Positions 1 to 9,040 of a DNA stretch of 64,000 bases are shown piece by piece. Every line of letters begins with the position of its first letter. The first letter of the stretch is position 1. Source of the stretch: Alloascoidea africana. Its lineage: Eukaryota; Ascomycota; Alloascoideomycetes; Alloascoideales; Alloascoideaceae. The translations under genes were made by a program, and so were the position numbers. The stretch lies in NCBI GenBank assembly GCA_030581615.1, contig JAKTTT010000077.1:25855-89854 (forward strand), in the 5' to 3' direction. The notes beneath the pieces were generated by a model, which was given only the letters and a program-made list of their open reading frames with translations, was not told the origin of the DNA and searched no databases.

Positions 1-603
1 CGTCGTTGACAGCGAGTACAGATAGTTCCTTGAGTCATATTTTCCAGTTGGAGAGACCACCACTGTATCGATATCCGCACCGGGAAGATACATATCTGTA
101 GCGTATGAACCAAATACCACCAGCTTACTATCAGGCCATTTCGTCTCTATGATTCTTTTCAGCTCTTTCACCGCGTTGTTTCTCATGTCTATCTCATTCC
201 GAGATGGAGACATGTATGCTATAAAGTCGAGCATCTCCAAGGTCAGCCAATCTCCTATTTCTCGCTGCTCAGAATGATCATGATCTTTTATCCAAGGGTA
301 GGGCGAAACTTTCTGGACCTTGTGACTGGAACTACTATCGCTGTCCGAATCATCGCTGTATTCTGACCGCTTTCTCTTTGACGTATCCTCCTCATCTTCT
401 GAAGAAGAATCAAACCCTATAAAATCGGCATTTTCCTCTATGCCTCTGCTCTTGTCGTCTTTTGCCGCGGTTTCGGTCGTTGACTCGTGGTGTTCGCTTT
501 CTGCGTCTGAGTTACTCTCACTACTGTCTGAAACTTCTTTGCTCTTTGATGACCGTTGTAGCTTGCTTTTGAATATCTTGCTCAGTTTTCCCCTTTTGCT
601 CAT
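1..603 (-). CDS. PAP2: TRF4/PAP2-type non-canonical poly(A) polymerase, N-terminal part (runs off the window)
   Basis: The minus-strand reading frame runs from an ATG at 603 to the left edge and gives 201 residues. The first ~110 are acidic, serine-rich and probably disordered (runs of DSSESNSD and SSSEDEED type). A conserved block follows: YPWIKDHD, then EMLDFIAYMSP and the nucleotidyltransferase signature FGSYATDMYLPGADIDTVV at about residues 170-190, where the two aspartates of ADID should bind catalytic metal. In known relatives (S. cerevisiae Trf4/Trf5) this is the poly(A) polymerase subunit of the nuclear TRAMP complex, which tags RNAs for exosome decay. An in-frame stop lies 24 codons upstream with no other ATG between, which fixes the start. 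The catalytic third aspartate and the PAP-associated domain lie outside the window. TRF4 and TRF5 cannot be told apart here. Confidence 0.85.
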   Translation of the reverse strand, partial: MSKRGKLSKIFKSKLQRSSKSKEVSDSSESNSDAESEHHESTTETAAKDDKSRGIEENADFIGFDSSSEDEEDTSKRKRSEYSDDSDSDSSSSHKVQKVSPYPWIKDHDHSEQREIGDWLTLEMLDFIAYMSPSRNEIDMRNNAVKELKRIIETKWPDSKLVVFGSYATDMYLPGADIDTVVVSPTGKYDSRNYLYSLSTT

Positions 604-1165
604 GTTTCCCTTTGACCAGAATCTCTTTCGTGCTAATGCCCATATCTTTCCGATGCTCCTCAGATTTCTTTCTCAAAATGTCCGGGTAACATAAGCTAGC
701 AACTGTACCATTTCCCGACTTGTGTTCTGGATGCGATGAGCCCGACGGTAACAAGCCAACAGTCAACATAGAAAGCATTCGCAAAGGTGAAGCTGGCCGG
801 ATGGGGTCGTGGCAGGCGATATCAGCATATTCTCGAGCCGAAATGGTATGTAGGGTTTGCCTATTAGACGAGTGCTTGGTCTTGCTTTCGGAAAACTGGA
901 TGAGCAGCGTGTGAACCATCAAGGGTGGGAGTCATCAGAATCGGTGAATAGTCAGGCTGCCTCCACTTTTCTTTGAGTATTTCTTGTTTAGATGGTCTGG
1001 CTCATTAGTTGTATACATTTAGATATACCAACCTTTGCTATGCTGCTTTCTGCTCTTTAGGGTGTGTGAGCATTAGAAAGAGAGCGTGGCACTGTGGAGT
1101 TGGAGCTACTTCTTATCTCTCACTTCCTTCTCTCTTGTCTTTCCTCCCAACATTATAGCTCTGCG
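604..1165. other. Divergent intergenic region between PAP2-like and PHAF1-like genes
   Basis: About 560 bases separate the two start codons, so this stretch must hold both promoters. The ORFs visible here are shadows extending out of the PAP2-like frame. I see no clear TATA box or recognised factor site. Confidence 0.6.
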
Positions 1166-3039
1166 ATGAGTATCACAACAACGACAACCACCCATACTGC
1201 AACTCTTCTTCCAGGAATCGCTCTTGGATTTCTGAGTATGTATAACAGGTGCATCTACTCTGTCTGTCTTGGGTCCTGTGTACTGGAGAATAGGAGCTCG
1301 AGTGCTCTCCCTCAACCCAGTTAAGCCCTATCGGACACAGATCATGGAGATTCTCTTACTCTAACATGTCATCCTGCGCTTTAAGAACTCGGGGCGTCTC
1401 TTTATTCAATAATTTCCCGAATCAGATCTGATCGTATAGCTTTCCCTTCCATAGAGTTTTGCTACTCATCCTCTGATCCACTCAACGCACCGATCATCGT
1501 TGTGTTAAAGTCCAATGGACTACGATTGACTTTTGATGCCATCGAGCAACGACTCCGTCTCATCGAATTGATGGAATGGGGCAAGATGATAATCAGTTAT
1601 AACAACACTGAGCTGGGGTAGGCCCTTCCTGCGGTTTTATTGTTGCACACTGGACCGGATCTAACCTCCTCTGTACATATAGGAAGCACGGCAGGCCGAG
1701 CTTCAAGACGATCTACAACAAAGTGTTTGGGTAAGATCACATCTGTTCTTTGAGAATTAGTTGACACGTTTTAACCTATAATTTTCCATTTTGACCAGTC
1801 CGGCTTATCCAGGCGAGTGGTTCTCCTCCAAAAGGACGTATATCCTTTCTTATCCAGTATGTGACAGAAGTTTGCGGAACAGCACAAAACTGTATGTGCA
1901 GATTTCTAATTTTTGATGATTTAAGGGTGTTGGGTTTTCTTTTGAGCTTGCTGAACAAGTAGAACCTGCTTCGGATTCTGAAGAATTCATTAATTATCTC
2001 TCTTCATCGCAAGGACCAGTCTGTAAATCGCTAGCAATATTCAAGGGTAACAGCTGGCGGAAAGGACGCGAATGGATATTCAACACCGAAACTAATAAGG
2101 TTACTTCGCTGGATTTGGTTTCCGCAGAAGAGTTGCCATTTGTTGTCATTGATGTGGTTGACATTAATGTAAGCAGATCTTATCGTTTAGTTGTTTTTTG
2201 TCATGTCTACTAACCACCAAGTTTTTTGGGTGCAAATAGTTTAACAAACGAAAAACCACTTTCAAGTTTTTGTATCATAAGAATGGACAAAAAGAGTACA
2301 CTGTTTGCTTGGGCTCAACAACAATGCAGGACATAATTGTTAACTTGGGACCTCCATCTGAGCGCTACAAAAAGAAAGACTCGAGACTTTTAATTCATTC
2401 CGATAATGTGATTAAAAGAGAAGAAGATGGTGAGTACATGAACATTTTTTTTGTCTTTCTGACATATTAATTTTGGTTTAAGATGAAGGAATCTTTTTTA
2501 ACTACTTTGAGTCTGGGTTTGATATTCTTTTCAACACTTATCGGTCTCCTCCCTGTGTCAAAAAGATTATCATTCATACAAATGCTCCATCGTCTGCCTC
2601 ATTTTTAAAGTACAAGAAATGTCGATGGTCCATGACCAAGAAAGTCTCTGATTCTGAGACCATTGTCGTCAACTCTGAGCTCTACTTTGAAGAGATCTCT
2701 AAAAACTTTGTCTCTACTGAGTTTCCCATGCTATTGGACAGAGAAGACAATAGCCCAAGCAGCAGCATGGAGTTGATCAGCGATGACGAAGACGACAAGA
2801 GCGAGACTGATGAAGACATCTTCATTGATAAAATGGATGGCGACATTGTCACAGATGAGAACGGAAAGGGAACCACTGGCCGTATCTTGTTAAAACCAGA
2901 TGAAGAAGAGACAAGGCTATCTAAGGAGAGAAGAAACAGTAACAAGGCAGAGTGGTCTCAAAGTAAATTGTATGGTGATGACGGTTGTGTTTGGGAGGTT
3001 CTCAAGAATGGGACTATAAGCTCTTTTACATTGTATTAG
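1166..3039 (+). CDS. PHAF1/UPF0183 (C16orf70-like) protein, seven exons
   Basis: Reconstructed exons: 1166-1235, 1386-1617, 1683-1730, 1799-1856, 1926-2168, 2240-2429 and 2483-3039, giving 465 residues in one open frame. Family hallmarks appear in order: LLPGIALGFLKLGASL near the N-terminus; SDPLNAPIIVVLKSNGLRL then TFDAIEQRLRLIEL; GVGFSFEL; LGPPSERYKKKDSRLLIHS; FFNYFESGFDILFNT; and a C-terminal SSFTLY. Relatives such as human PHAF1/MYTHO are cytosolic proteins linked to autophagy and phosphoinositide binding; that role is inferred here. The family is absent from S. cerevisiae as far as I recall. An acidic, low-complexity insert of about 90 residues (SDDEDDKSETDED type) precedes the final conserved block. 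Six introns in one budding-yeast gene is unusual. Introns 1, 4 and 6 end in AAG. The first ATG (MSITTTTTTH) is the only suitable start before the first conserved block. Confidence 0.85.
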
Positions 3040-3093
3040 GATGTTAGAGGTTTAGCACATATTATTAGTATTAATATTTTTATATGAATGAAT

Positions 3094-3798
3094 CTATTTG
3101 TTTCTTAATAATTGGACTATTTGTTCTTGTAAAAGCGTAACCCCAGCCAAAAAACCGTCCACAATTTTGATATTGGGACCAACCGCATTCACGATTGCGT
3201 TGTCCAATCCAGACATTCCAGCACAACCAAGACAAATTATTTGAGCTCCTTCTTCAACGGCCTGTTTTGCGCATTGTCCAATTTTCGCAAAAACAAGCTC
3301 AGTGCTCAGTTCGTGCAATTCCAAAACACCCAGCCCCGTAGAGTAAGTCCGTGTAAAGTGCTTTTCAGCCACTGTTTCTGATTTGAAAAATTTCAGCGTC
3401 GCTTTGTCAAGCAGTTCCTCCCATTGTTTTCCAGTTGTTATAATTGCGCATTTGCCATTATCCAAGCGCGAGCTGTAGATCATACTGGCCTGAAAGATTC
3501 CCAGAACTGGTTTGCCGGTCTGTGATTCAAGCCATATAACAAGAGGATGATCTGAATAGCAGCATACCAGGAAAGCGTCGTGACTTGGTATCAGTGCTTT
3601 CAATTCAGGAACACAACCTTCTGTTGACTGGCGGGCCGTTATGTCATCGTTTATCGCTGTGGGACAAGTCTCTGGTGGACCAGTAAAATAATGGTACTCA
3701 ATGCTGGGACTATATGCTTCTGATGAACTGAGTAACTTCTCCAATGACTCTGTTATCGACTTTGATGAGTTTGGATTGATTATAAGAATCGAAGGCAT
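3094..3798 (-). CDS. DCG1: Asp/Glu/hydantoin racemase family protein (DCG1-like)
   Basis: 234 residues, full length for the family. The N-terminus ILIINPNSS is the typical first strand and loop. Two conserved cysteine motifs are present: a VCCYSDHPLV segment at residues 78-87 (C79/C80) and a CLGCAGM segment at 189-195 (C189/C192). In this family one cysteine from each lobe acts as acid/base in racemisation. S. cerevisiae DCG1 sits in the allantoin-catabolism cluster under nitrogen catabolite control. Here the gene stands alone, tail to tail with the PHAF1-like gene (54 bp apart), so a link to purine or hydantoin use is only inferred from the family. The exact substrate cannot be read from sequence. 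Confidence 0.85.
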   Translation of the reverse strand: MPSILIINPNSSKSITESLEKLLSSSEAYSPSIEYHYFTGPPETCPTAINDDITARQSTEGCVPELKALIPSHDAFLVCCYSDHPLVIWLESQTGKPVLGIFQASMIYSSRLDNGKCAIITTGKQWEELLDKATLKFFKSETVAEKHFTRTYSTGLGVLELHELSTELVFAKIGQCAKQAVEEGAQIICLGCAGMSGLDNAIVNAVGPNIKIVDGFLAGVTLLQEQIVQLLRNK

Positions 3799-4056
3799 AT
3801 TTTACAGTCCTAGATTATATCTGATGGCCAGGATCGAGTGGCCTCCTATCTAATCGGTATTGAAATTACGCCTGGGTTATCTCTCGTTCAACATGACTTT
3901 ATTCCCCATCCCTCTATATATTGCTAGTTGCATTAAACCAGAGTCGAATATCGAAAACCATAATTAAGACTATGGGCAAGACAAGCATGTTTATGATGCA
4001 CCAGCATTAAAGTAATAAAAGCAAGATGTTTAAAAAAAGTAAAACAAAACACCAGT

Positions 4057-5631
4057 TTAGACCCGTTGTGTCCTGTGATCTCTTGCGCCCGCCAATAACT
4101 GGCGCTGTGTTTGCTGTGCCTGAAGCCGAAGGGGGACAAGCCTTCTCTCCAAAGATTCCATTCCGGATTCTGACGGTTCCTGTCCATATTGGCGACTTTC
4201 TGATCCATTTATCAACCCACTGTTCCAAATCTTCAACAACTCCATCTTAAGCTGTGCATCTTTGCTTGAACGAGGCACACGGCTTTGATCGTAGCTTTTA
4301 CGAGCGTCCTGCTCAGATAGCAAGGAAAACGAGGATTCTGATGAATCTGGGTCGGCTCTTTCTGGCGATCTAGAGTTACTTGGGGACCCATTGTTGGCAG
4401 GACGATGGCCACCTCTCTGTTTAGATATATCCAGGCTTCCTCTTGCCTTTTCATGTCTCCGTAACCTTTTCAAGGATTCGATCACAGGGTTATGATACCT
4501 CCTTACTGTAAGATATTCTCGAGATAGCCTTTCAAATTCGCGTTTATCTTGAACTGAGCTGGACACAAATGGGAAAGGATTCCCTGATGATTGCTGATTA
4601 CTCAAATCCATAATGCTATTCTCCCGTTGCAACCAGAGCCTTTGCTGCGTTCGGGTGATATTTGGAGTTTGAGCTTTTGAAGCTGCTAGCATATCAACCA
4701 GCGAAGTGCTGGCGTCGTCTCGTCTCATGATTGGGTCGACAGCGCCAGGAGAAACACAATGTGCTGGTTTACGCTGAGATATGGAGCGAGAGGCATACCT
4801 CTGTTCAGTATTACTTCTGATAGTGGCTGATCCCATGGATAAAGCCGAAACGTCAGAGTCCTCTCGAGTCATTTTGGTACTGGTTGAGCCTGCTGCAGAT
4901 TTGGCAGCTCCCGTGAGGATCGCTGTTCTTACCAAATTCTGCTCCACGTTCATCTTTGGAATAGCGCGTTCTTGGCCTGTAGATTGGGATAATAGTACGT
5001 TTGAAAGATACTGTTGAGCAATAGAAGGTGACTGCGCGGTTATATTGTTGTCTCTTTGAGACGCTAGAGAAGCTTTCGATTCCCCAGATAGTGAAGCGCT
5101 TTTCGTCGGGGTCTGTAACTCTGCCTCGCTGCTACAAGAAGAATCAGAAAAGGAATCGACCTCTTCTTCGGTTTCAGAGCCCTCTTTCTGTGCGGATTCC
5201 GCTGGTTGTTTTTTCAATTCATCCTGTTGCTTTGCATTCCTTGTAATATGCAGAGAGCTTCTTCTCCTACCAGCGAGAAACGGTCGTGGCGAGCGCAGGT
5301 GGTTCTTGTTATCTTCTGGCCGATACTTGCTTAAAACGATAGTGCCTGCGCTTTTCGATCGTTCCATACGGATACGTCTATTATTTTGAGCTTCCACTAA
5401 CGGATGCCGCTTCGGGTTCTTGAGAGAAGACGATTGCTCCTGGGCCTGGCTGGTGTTGGCTCCCTGACCGGTTATGTGGGGGGTCAACTTAAACTTGTTC
5501 AGGTTTCTCACTTTTGACCCTCCTCGCACGGCAAACTGTTTGTATCCTCTTTTTTTCGCACGGTCATCCGGAAGACTCTTGATCGAGGATGTGGATCTCC
5601 CTCTCGCCAAAGTAGGCCGCGGTTGTGACAT
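4057..5631 (-). CDS. TCO89: TCO89-like TORC1 subunit candidate, serine-rich disordered protein
   Basis: 524 residues, mostly low complexity. Features I can see: N-terminal RPTLARGRSTSSIKSL followed by GGSKVRNLNKFKLTP; a basic block RSPRPFLAGRRRSSLHI; RTQQRLWLQRENSIMDLS around residue 330; and the patch REFERLSREYLTVRRYHNP followed by VIESLKRLRRHEKA. The RTQQxLWLQR plus EFERxxxEYLxVRRYxNP arrangement is what I remember of fungal Tco89 proteins, the vacuole-associated, fungus-specific TORC1 subunit. That recognition is from memory and not verified, hence the moderate confidence. The ATG at 5631 is followed directly by the conserved N-terminal block. The alternative is a different disordered regulatory protein. 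Confidence 0.55.
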   Translation of the reverse strand: MSQPRPTLARGRSTSSIKSLPDDRAKKRGYKQFAVRGGSKVRNLNKFKLTPHITGQGANTSQAQEQSSSLKNPKRHPLVEAQNNRRIRMERSKSAGTIVLSKYRPEDNKNHLRSPRPFLAGRRRSSLHITRNAKQQDELKKQPAESAQKEGSETEEEVDSFSDSSCSSEAELQTPTKSASLSGESKASLASQRDNNITAQSPSIAQQYLSNVLLSQSTGQERAIPKMNVEQNLVRTAILTGAAKSAAGSTSTKMTREDSDVSALSMGSATIRSNTEQRYASRSISQRKPAHCVSPGAVDPIMRRDDASTSLVDMLAASKAQTPNITRTQQRLWLQRENSIMDLSNQQSSGNPFPFVSSSVQDKREFERLSREYLTVRRYHNPVIESLKRLRRHEKARGSLDISKQRGGHRPANNGSPSNSRSPERADPDSSESSFSLLSEQDARKSYDQSRVPRSSKDAQLKMELLKIWNSGLINGSESRQYGQEPSESGMESLERRLVPLRLQAQQTQRQLLAGARDHRTQRV

Positions 5632-6347
5632 TTATCTTGTCTTCCGTTCAGGAGCGCATCCTGTTTTGCCCATTAGTCGAAGTCTCCAAGCAGCGGGTGT
5701 ACGGAGGAGCCAGCAGAGAGCAGCAAAAGTGCGAGAAACGGTCTTTGCAGCCATCAAATGGCATTGGCGGCCGTCTTGCGGGCAGATTGGGGGAATTAAA
5801 AGGTTGGGCATGAAGAGCAAATGCTCTTTATGTGCTGGCGGGTTTGGGTACTGAGCTGGCTAAGGAGACAACACCAGGGGGGAGAAGTATAAGAGCCAAC
5901 TTCTCAGGCTTAACCCGCCAGTCATGTCTTTTTAGTAGAGCATTCAAGAAACATCTTGGGTTTTAAACTGTAGTGCTTGAGTGAATTCTAATCCACTTCA
6001 ATCTTTCCGTCTATGAAGGATGCCATTTTATATATATATTTAGTTTTCTAGCACAATAAGGTGGCCCACATAAATCCTCAAGTTAAAGCTATACATTTTA
6101 AACATAAAACAAGAATTAACCCGATCCAGAAATCAGAGATGGGCAGCAACTTTCAGCATGATTCTTCTTCTTCTTCTTCATCGTCATCGTGTACATAAGC
6201 TCTTCCCTGGCATGCCAAACAAAAATCAGAAACAAGACTCCAAAAAGAGAACAAAAAAACGAAATCAACGTAAAGCTAAACAACAGTAATAACTCGTAAA
6301 ATAGAAACGACAATAATCATGATAAAAACAATATTCAATACACTGGG
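5632..6347. other. Intergenic region upstream of the TCO89-like gene and downstream of CTI6
   Basis: AT-rich. A TATATATATATTTA stretch lies near 6030-6042 and a (TTC)n run near 6164-6180. Short ORFs here show no protein-like sequence. I see no RNA gene. Confidence 0.5.
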
Positions 6348-8267
6348 TCAATCCCTATCACCAAACTTTCCATATTTTTGTTCCCACACCAACAACTTTC
6401 TGGTAAGATCATCCATAAATTGTAAACTTCCATTATACTTTTCAAACAAGGCATCAAAAGAATGGCCAGCTTTCTGAACAGAATCATCAGTCTCTTCCTG
6501 TGTGTCATTTAACGCATGATCTCTCAATTTGACTGCATTCTCAGCAAAAGTCCATCCTTGTCTCTGTTCTTCTGCCAACTCAATTTGTGTTCTTCCAATA
6601 AACTCTAATATAGCCGCAACCCGCTTGCGCATCTCGTTTATAGTAGCCTTTGATTGTGGTATTCTGGGCCGAGAAGGTTTGGACACGGAAGATCCTCTTT
6701 TCGGTGTAGATCTTTCTGGTCTGCTGTTCTTTTGGGTTTTCGCTTTGTTATTGCTGCCTGTGTATCGGGTTCGTTTACCTCGTTTCGTAGCCCTTGAAGA
6801 AGAAGAAGAGTGCCTTGAGCTCCTTTCTACCGCCGAGTCAGACGTCAAATCAGTAGACGACGCAACGGAGTCCGCTGTCATAGATAAGCTACTAGATTTC
6901 AGTGTTGTCGTTGTCGTTGTTGTTATGGAACGATCTTTGGAATCTTCGGGAGCATTTATAATTGCTGGACCGCCTCGTTTTTCAGCCTCAGTTGAGGAAA
7001 CATCAGACACAGTCCCGTTGTTCATATCAGTGCCGCTAGAAGCTGAGGAATTCAAGCGCTTTCTTTTCCCCGAGAAGATTTTTGGAGTAGCAAACTCTGA
7101 CTGGGTAGTATTGTCCTCAGCGAGCTTGACAGCTGTTTGTTTCTTATTTCTGTTATTATTAGTGTTGTTATTGTTGCTTTTGGAATTTTCAGATTGCTGC
7201 AGGCTCGCATTATCACCATTTGCATCACCTTGAAGCTGTTCTCCATCGCTACGATCTGAGGGCTGATTATCCATCGGCAGAGAGTTCTTTCTTCCTCTTG
7301 ACGATCCAGACTTTAAGTCATCAGATGCCGATTTTTGTGCGTTTGTCTCCTTGGCAGACTCCTCGAGTACTCTTCTCAGAGTCTCCTCATACTCGCTAGA
7401 GTTCATTGTAGACCGGCGCTTTGAAGAGCCATATCTTTTCACTTCGTATAGATTATCGTCTTCTCTTTCCTTTCGTTTTGATGCACTTCGCCCGCTGGTG
7501 TGAGGACTTGAGGAAGCTCCATTCTTACTCCTTGTTTTGGGGGTATTCTTCTGTGCACCGCTAGACTTTTTCTGAGATGGTAAATACTTTGAAGTCTTCC
7601 CACTAGGTCGCACCGTAATAACATGAAGGTCTGGTCGACATCTTTCACACCAGTATTGGTCGGGAACACTTTCTAGTACAGATACACAGTACCCATGTTG
7701 CCAAACTCCGCATTTCTCGCACTGTATAAACAGCCCTATATTTACATCTTCATGGAATTGAGATTCATCTGGATCCTGTAATTCCTTGTGACCGCAGATA
7801 CATCGTGTAATTTCTTCATCGTCTTGTTCTTCGTTTTCATCTTCTGCTGTTTTTTCCCGTTTTCCTCTTTTCTCACTTTTGGAATAAGTTGTCATTTTGG
7901 TTGTTACCTTTTTCGTCATTTGTTCAGAATCGCTATTCTCAGCTTCATTCTCTTCAGCTGCCTGAGAATCTTCATCGTCCTCGTCCTCTTCCTCTTCTTC
8001 CTCTTCATCGTCCTCCTCTTCTGCTTCATTTTCAGACGTGTAATCTTTATAAGACTTTTTCGAGTCAGAGGCTCTAGTCCTTCTTAATTTCCAAGCAGGA
8101 TAATAGTCGTCTTCAGTATCCAATCCGCTAATAGAGCCTGGCTTCCTGGACCCATTGGAATTCGAGCTTTCATCTTTCTTCCGGTTAGTCTCCCGTTCAG
8201 ACTTGGAAGGGGATGAATTCTTGGATGAAGAGGACTTGGCTCTGTAAGAACGGCGGTGAGCTGTCAT
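6348..8267 (-). CDS. CTI6: CTI6-like PHD-finger protein of the Rpd3L histone deacetylase complex
   Basis: 639 residues from the ATG at 8267 (MTAHRRSYRAKSS). A longer in-frame ATG at 8366 would add 33 very hydrophobic residues and is unlikely. A very acidic tract (about residues 80-150) precedes a complete C4HC3 PHD finger at about 155-212: RCICGHKE, then CEKCGVWQHGYC, then WCERCRPD. The middle is serine/lysine-rich and disordered. The C-terminus is a conserved helical block (IGRTQIELAEEQR ... DDLTRKLLVWEQKYG). This is the architecture of S. cerevisiae Cti6, a nuclear Rpd3L subunit linking the deacetylase to SAGA and the Cyc8-Tup1 repressor under iron stress. The role here is inferred from that relative. 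Confidence 0.8.
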   Translation of the reverse strand: MTAHRRSYRAKSSSSKNSSPSKSERETNRKKDESSNSNGSRKPGSISGLDTEDDYYPAWKLRRTRASDSKKSYKDYTSENEAEEEDDEEEEEEEDEDDEDSQAAEENEAENSDSEQMTKKVTTKMTTYSKSEKRGKREKTAEDENEEQDDEEITRCICGHKELQDPDESQFHEDVNIGLFIQCEKCGVWQHGYCVSVLESVPDQYWCERCRPDLHVITVRPSGKTSKYLPSQKKSSGAQKNTPKTRSKNGASSSPHTSGRSASKRKEREDDNLYEVKRYGSSKRRSTMNSSEYEETLRRVLEESAKETNAQKSASDDLKSGSSRGRKNSLPMDNQPSDRSDGEQLQGDANGDNASLQQSENSKSNNNNTNNNRNKKQTAVKLAEDNTTQSEFATPKIFSGKRKRLNSSASSGTDMNNGTVSDVSSTEAEKRGGPAIINAPEDSKDRSITTTTTTTLKSSSLSMTADSVASSTDLTSDSAVERSSRHSSSSSRATKRGKRTRYTGSNNKAKTQKNSRPERSTPKRGSSVSKPSRPRIPQSKATINEMRKRVAAILEFIGRTQIELAEEQRQGWTFAENAVKLRDHALNDTQEETDDSVQKAGHSFDALFEKYNGSLQFMDDLTRKLLVWEQKYGKFGDRD

Positions 8268-9040
8268 GATGAAAAAAAAAGAGATGGGAGAGTAAAAGAG
8301 GAACAGCGTAATGCCATAGGAGAGTGTGATTGAGAAGGAGAGCAAACAGAAGACTGGCTGCTGCAATTATTAATATGGCGTGTATTCATGCTCAAATGTA
8401 CACACTCAAATCGGCCGGAATCAATTCACGATAAGAAAGAAAAGGGGACTTGGGAGCTTCTCCAGGCTCGGACTGGACTCTGTTCTCTTGCTTGTTCGTG
8501 GGGGTCTTCACTCTTCCACTGGGTTGCGCTCAATAGCGCAGGCTGCTCATTTCTGAGAGACGAAAGAAGGTGCTCGAGGGCTTCCGGCTGTACTCTTCAT
8601 CTCTTCAGCGATAGACAGTTTTTAGAGATTTTTTTTTTCATAGAAGTCCGATTGTTGAGATTCTGCTCCCCGAAACAAAGGCCGTTCTTTGTGTTTTTGG
8701 GTCTACTATTCATTGTTTATGAACAAGGTTGAAACTCAAAAAGACTTAGGCACCGGATCACCCAGTCCAGACGAGTGCTTGAGAGAGAGAGGCTGAAAGC
8801 CAGAGCCATCTCGATGGGCTCTTGAAGTGGCGAAGATCATCCCATGTCTCGGAGACTTGGGCAAAGGGGAAGAATGTCCAAAATATTCAGAAGGATGCTA
8901 TTCTGATACTTGCCAGTGTTGATTTTAAAGGAGTGCATGAAGACCGCCTGTGGGACCCAACTGCCGGATATTTTACATCCTCTCCTCTTCTCCCTTCTTT
9001 CTCTTCCGAGTAGATAGAATCGTGCTCCCGATGTATAATC
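8268..9040. other. Divergent intergenic region between CTI6 and the coiled-coil gene
   Basis: 773 bases holding both promoters. An A/T homopolymer run sits just upstream of the CTI6 start (8271-8280). Small ORFs here read as random sequence and I see no clear factor sites. Confidence 0.5.

Noticed and set aside
521-922. 133-codon ORF on the minus strand overlapping the 5' end of the PAP2-like gene
   Set aside because: It lies in a different frame over the conserved PAP2-like start region and shows no family features.
6529-7233. 234-codon plus-strand ORF
   Set aside because: It is antisense to the CTI6 coding region and rich in Leu/Val as expected from a Ser/Lys-rich complement; a shadow.
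8268-8366. 33-residue N-terminal extension of CTI6
   Set aside because: A very hydrophobic run unlike a nuclear protein; the internal ATG at 8267 starts the expected basic/serine-rich N-terminus.
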